DNA of 12,211 bases from an uncultured bacterium (GTDB lineage Bacteria > Actinomycetota > Coriobacteriia > Coriobacteriales > Coriobacteriaceae): assembly GCA_905215115.1 (NCBI GenBank), contig CAJMOP010000057.1, positions 1-12,211 on the forward strand, given 5' to 3'. The notes below the pieces were generated by a model, which made no database searches, was not told where the DNA came from, and saw only the letters and a list, made by a program, of their open reading frames with translations. Shown one piece after another: positions 12,056 to 12,211 of this stretch (position 1 is the first letter of the stretch; every line of letters begins with the position of its first letter). The position numbers were made by a program, and so were the translations under genes.

Positions 12056-12083
12056 GTTACGCGGTTTGGTAAAACCGCGTAAC
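12056..12083 (-). terminator. Perfect 12-bp hairpin just after dapH
   Basis: GTTACGCGGTTT (12056-12067) and AAACCGCGTAAC (12072-12083) are perfectly complementary around a four-base loop. Read on the minus strand it begins one base after the dapH stop codon. A proper T-run is missing on its 3' side, so it may be a weak terminator or an mRNA 3'-end stabiliser. Confidence 0.55.
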
Positions 12084-12084
12084 C

Positions 12085-12211
12085 CTACAGTTGACGTAAA
12101 CCCTCTTCCAAGCCGGTCTTGCTGTCGGTCTTCTCGTCGCGCATCTTGATGACGCGGGCGGGGACACCGGCCACGACGGCGCCGGCGGGGACGTCCTCGA
12201 CGCACACGGCG
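12085..12211 (-). CDS. dapH: Tetrahydrodipicolinate N-acetyltransferase (C-terminal end, cut by window edge)
   Basis: The minus-strand frame from the window edge to TAG at 12087-12085 gives 41 residues. VCVEDVPAGAVVAGVPARVI is the last coil of a left-handed beta-helix acyltransferase. The tail KMRDEKTDSKTGLEEGLRQL matches the characteristic 'K..DEKT.SKT.....LR.L' ending of DapH, which distinguishes it from serine acetyltransferase and other hexapeptide-repeat enzymes. DapH transfers an acetyl group to tetrahydrodipicolinate in the acetylated branch of diaminopimelate and lysine synthesis. Catalytic residues lie outside the window. Confidence 0.85.
   Translation of the reverse strand, partial: AVCVEDVPAGAVVAGVPARVIKMRDEKTDSKTGLEEGLRQL

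Noticed and set aside
1..12211. CRISPR arrays, tRNA or rRNA genes, insertion sequences
   Set aside because: No regularly spaced repeats, no tRNA-like cloverleaf noticed and no transposase or integrase reading frame on either strand.

Overview
The flanks of this window look like the chromosome of a gut actinobacterium of the Coriobacteriia, most likely Collinsella. They have high-GC codon use, compact intergenic regions, and a housekeeping set of glutamine-dependent NAD synthetase, DapL-like aminotransferase, L-lactate dehydrogenase, YejK/NA37 nucleoid protein and DapH. This assignment comes from gene content and style, not from a database match.

Layout. 1-437 (minus): start of a GC-rich, uncharacterised protein with a hydrophobic Ala-rich segment, cut by the window edge. 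About 480-5015: a clearly AT-richer island, rich in TTA, ATA and AAA codons, with a small conserved-looking protein (612-830) and a compact four-gene operon. The operon holds a DUF2087 protein (931-1212), a 12-segment MFS exporter (1187-2374), a large B12-binding-type radical SAM enzyme (2382-4703) and a 36-residue peptide gene at 4717-4827. The peptide gene has a near-perfect Shine-Dalgarno and a strong terminator right after it. 5016-12211: return to GC-rich core genes, with nadE, the aminotransferase, ldh, a DUF2974 lipase-fold protein, the nucleoid-associated protein, and (minus strand, partial) dapH.

Main discovery. The island reads as a previously unannotated ribosomally made, modified peptide (RiPP) system. 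It has a short acidic precursor with an aromatic C-terminal tail ending Phe-Cys-His. A radical SAM enzyme probably modifies it, and the C-terminal part of that enzyme looks like one or two PqqD/winged-helix leader-binding modules. An MFS pump could export the product and a DUF2087 protein could act as regulator. No protease gene is present, so leader removal, if it happens, would rely on a host enzyme. The chemistry and activity cannot be read from the sequence.

Other structure. Two copies of a 32-base imperfect repeat flank the DUF2974 gene. A roughly 98-base long-stem hairpin lies between the nucleoid-protein gene and dapH. A terminator-like hairpin sits directly in the aminotransferase leader, and another strong hairpin lies in the ldh leader. 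The nadE start is odd: it uses a GTG with a short unfamiliar N-terminal extension, at the island edge.
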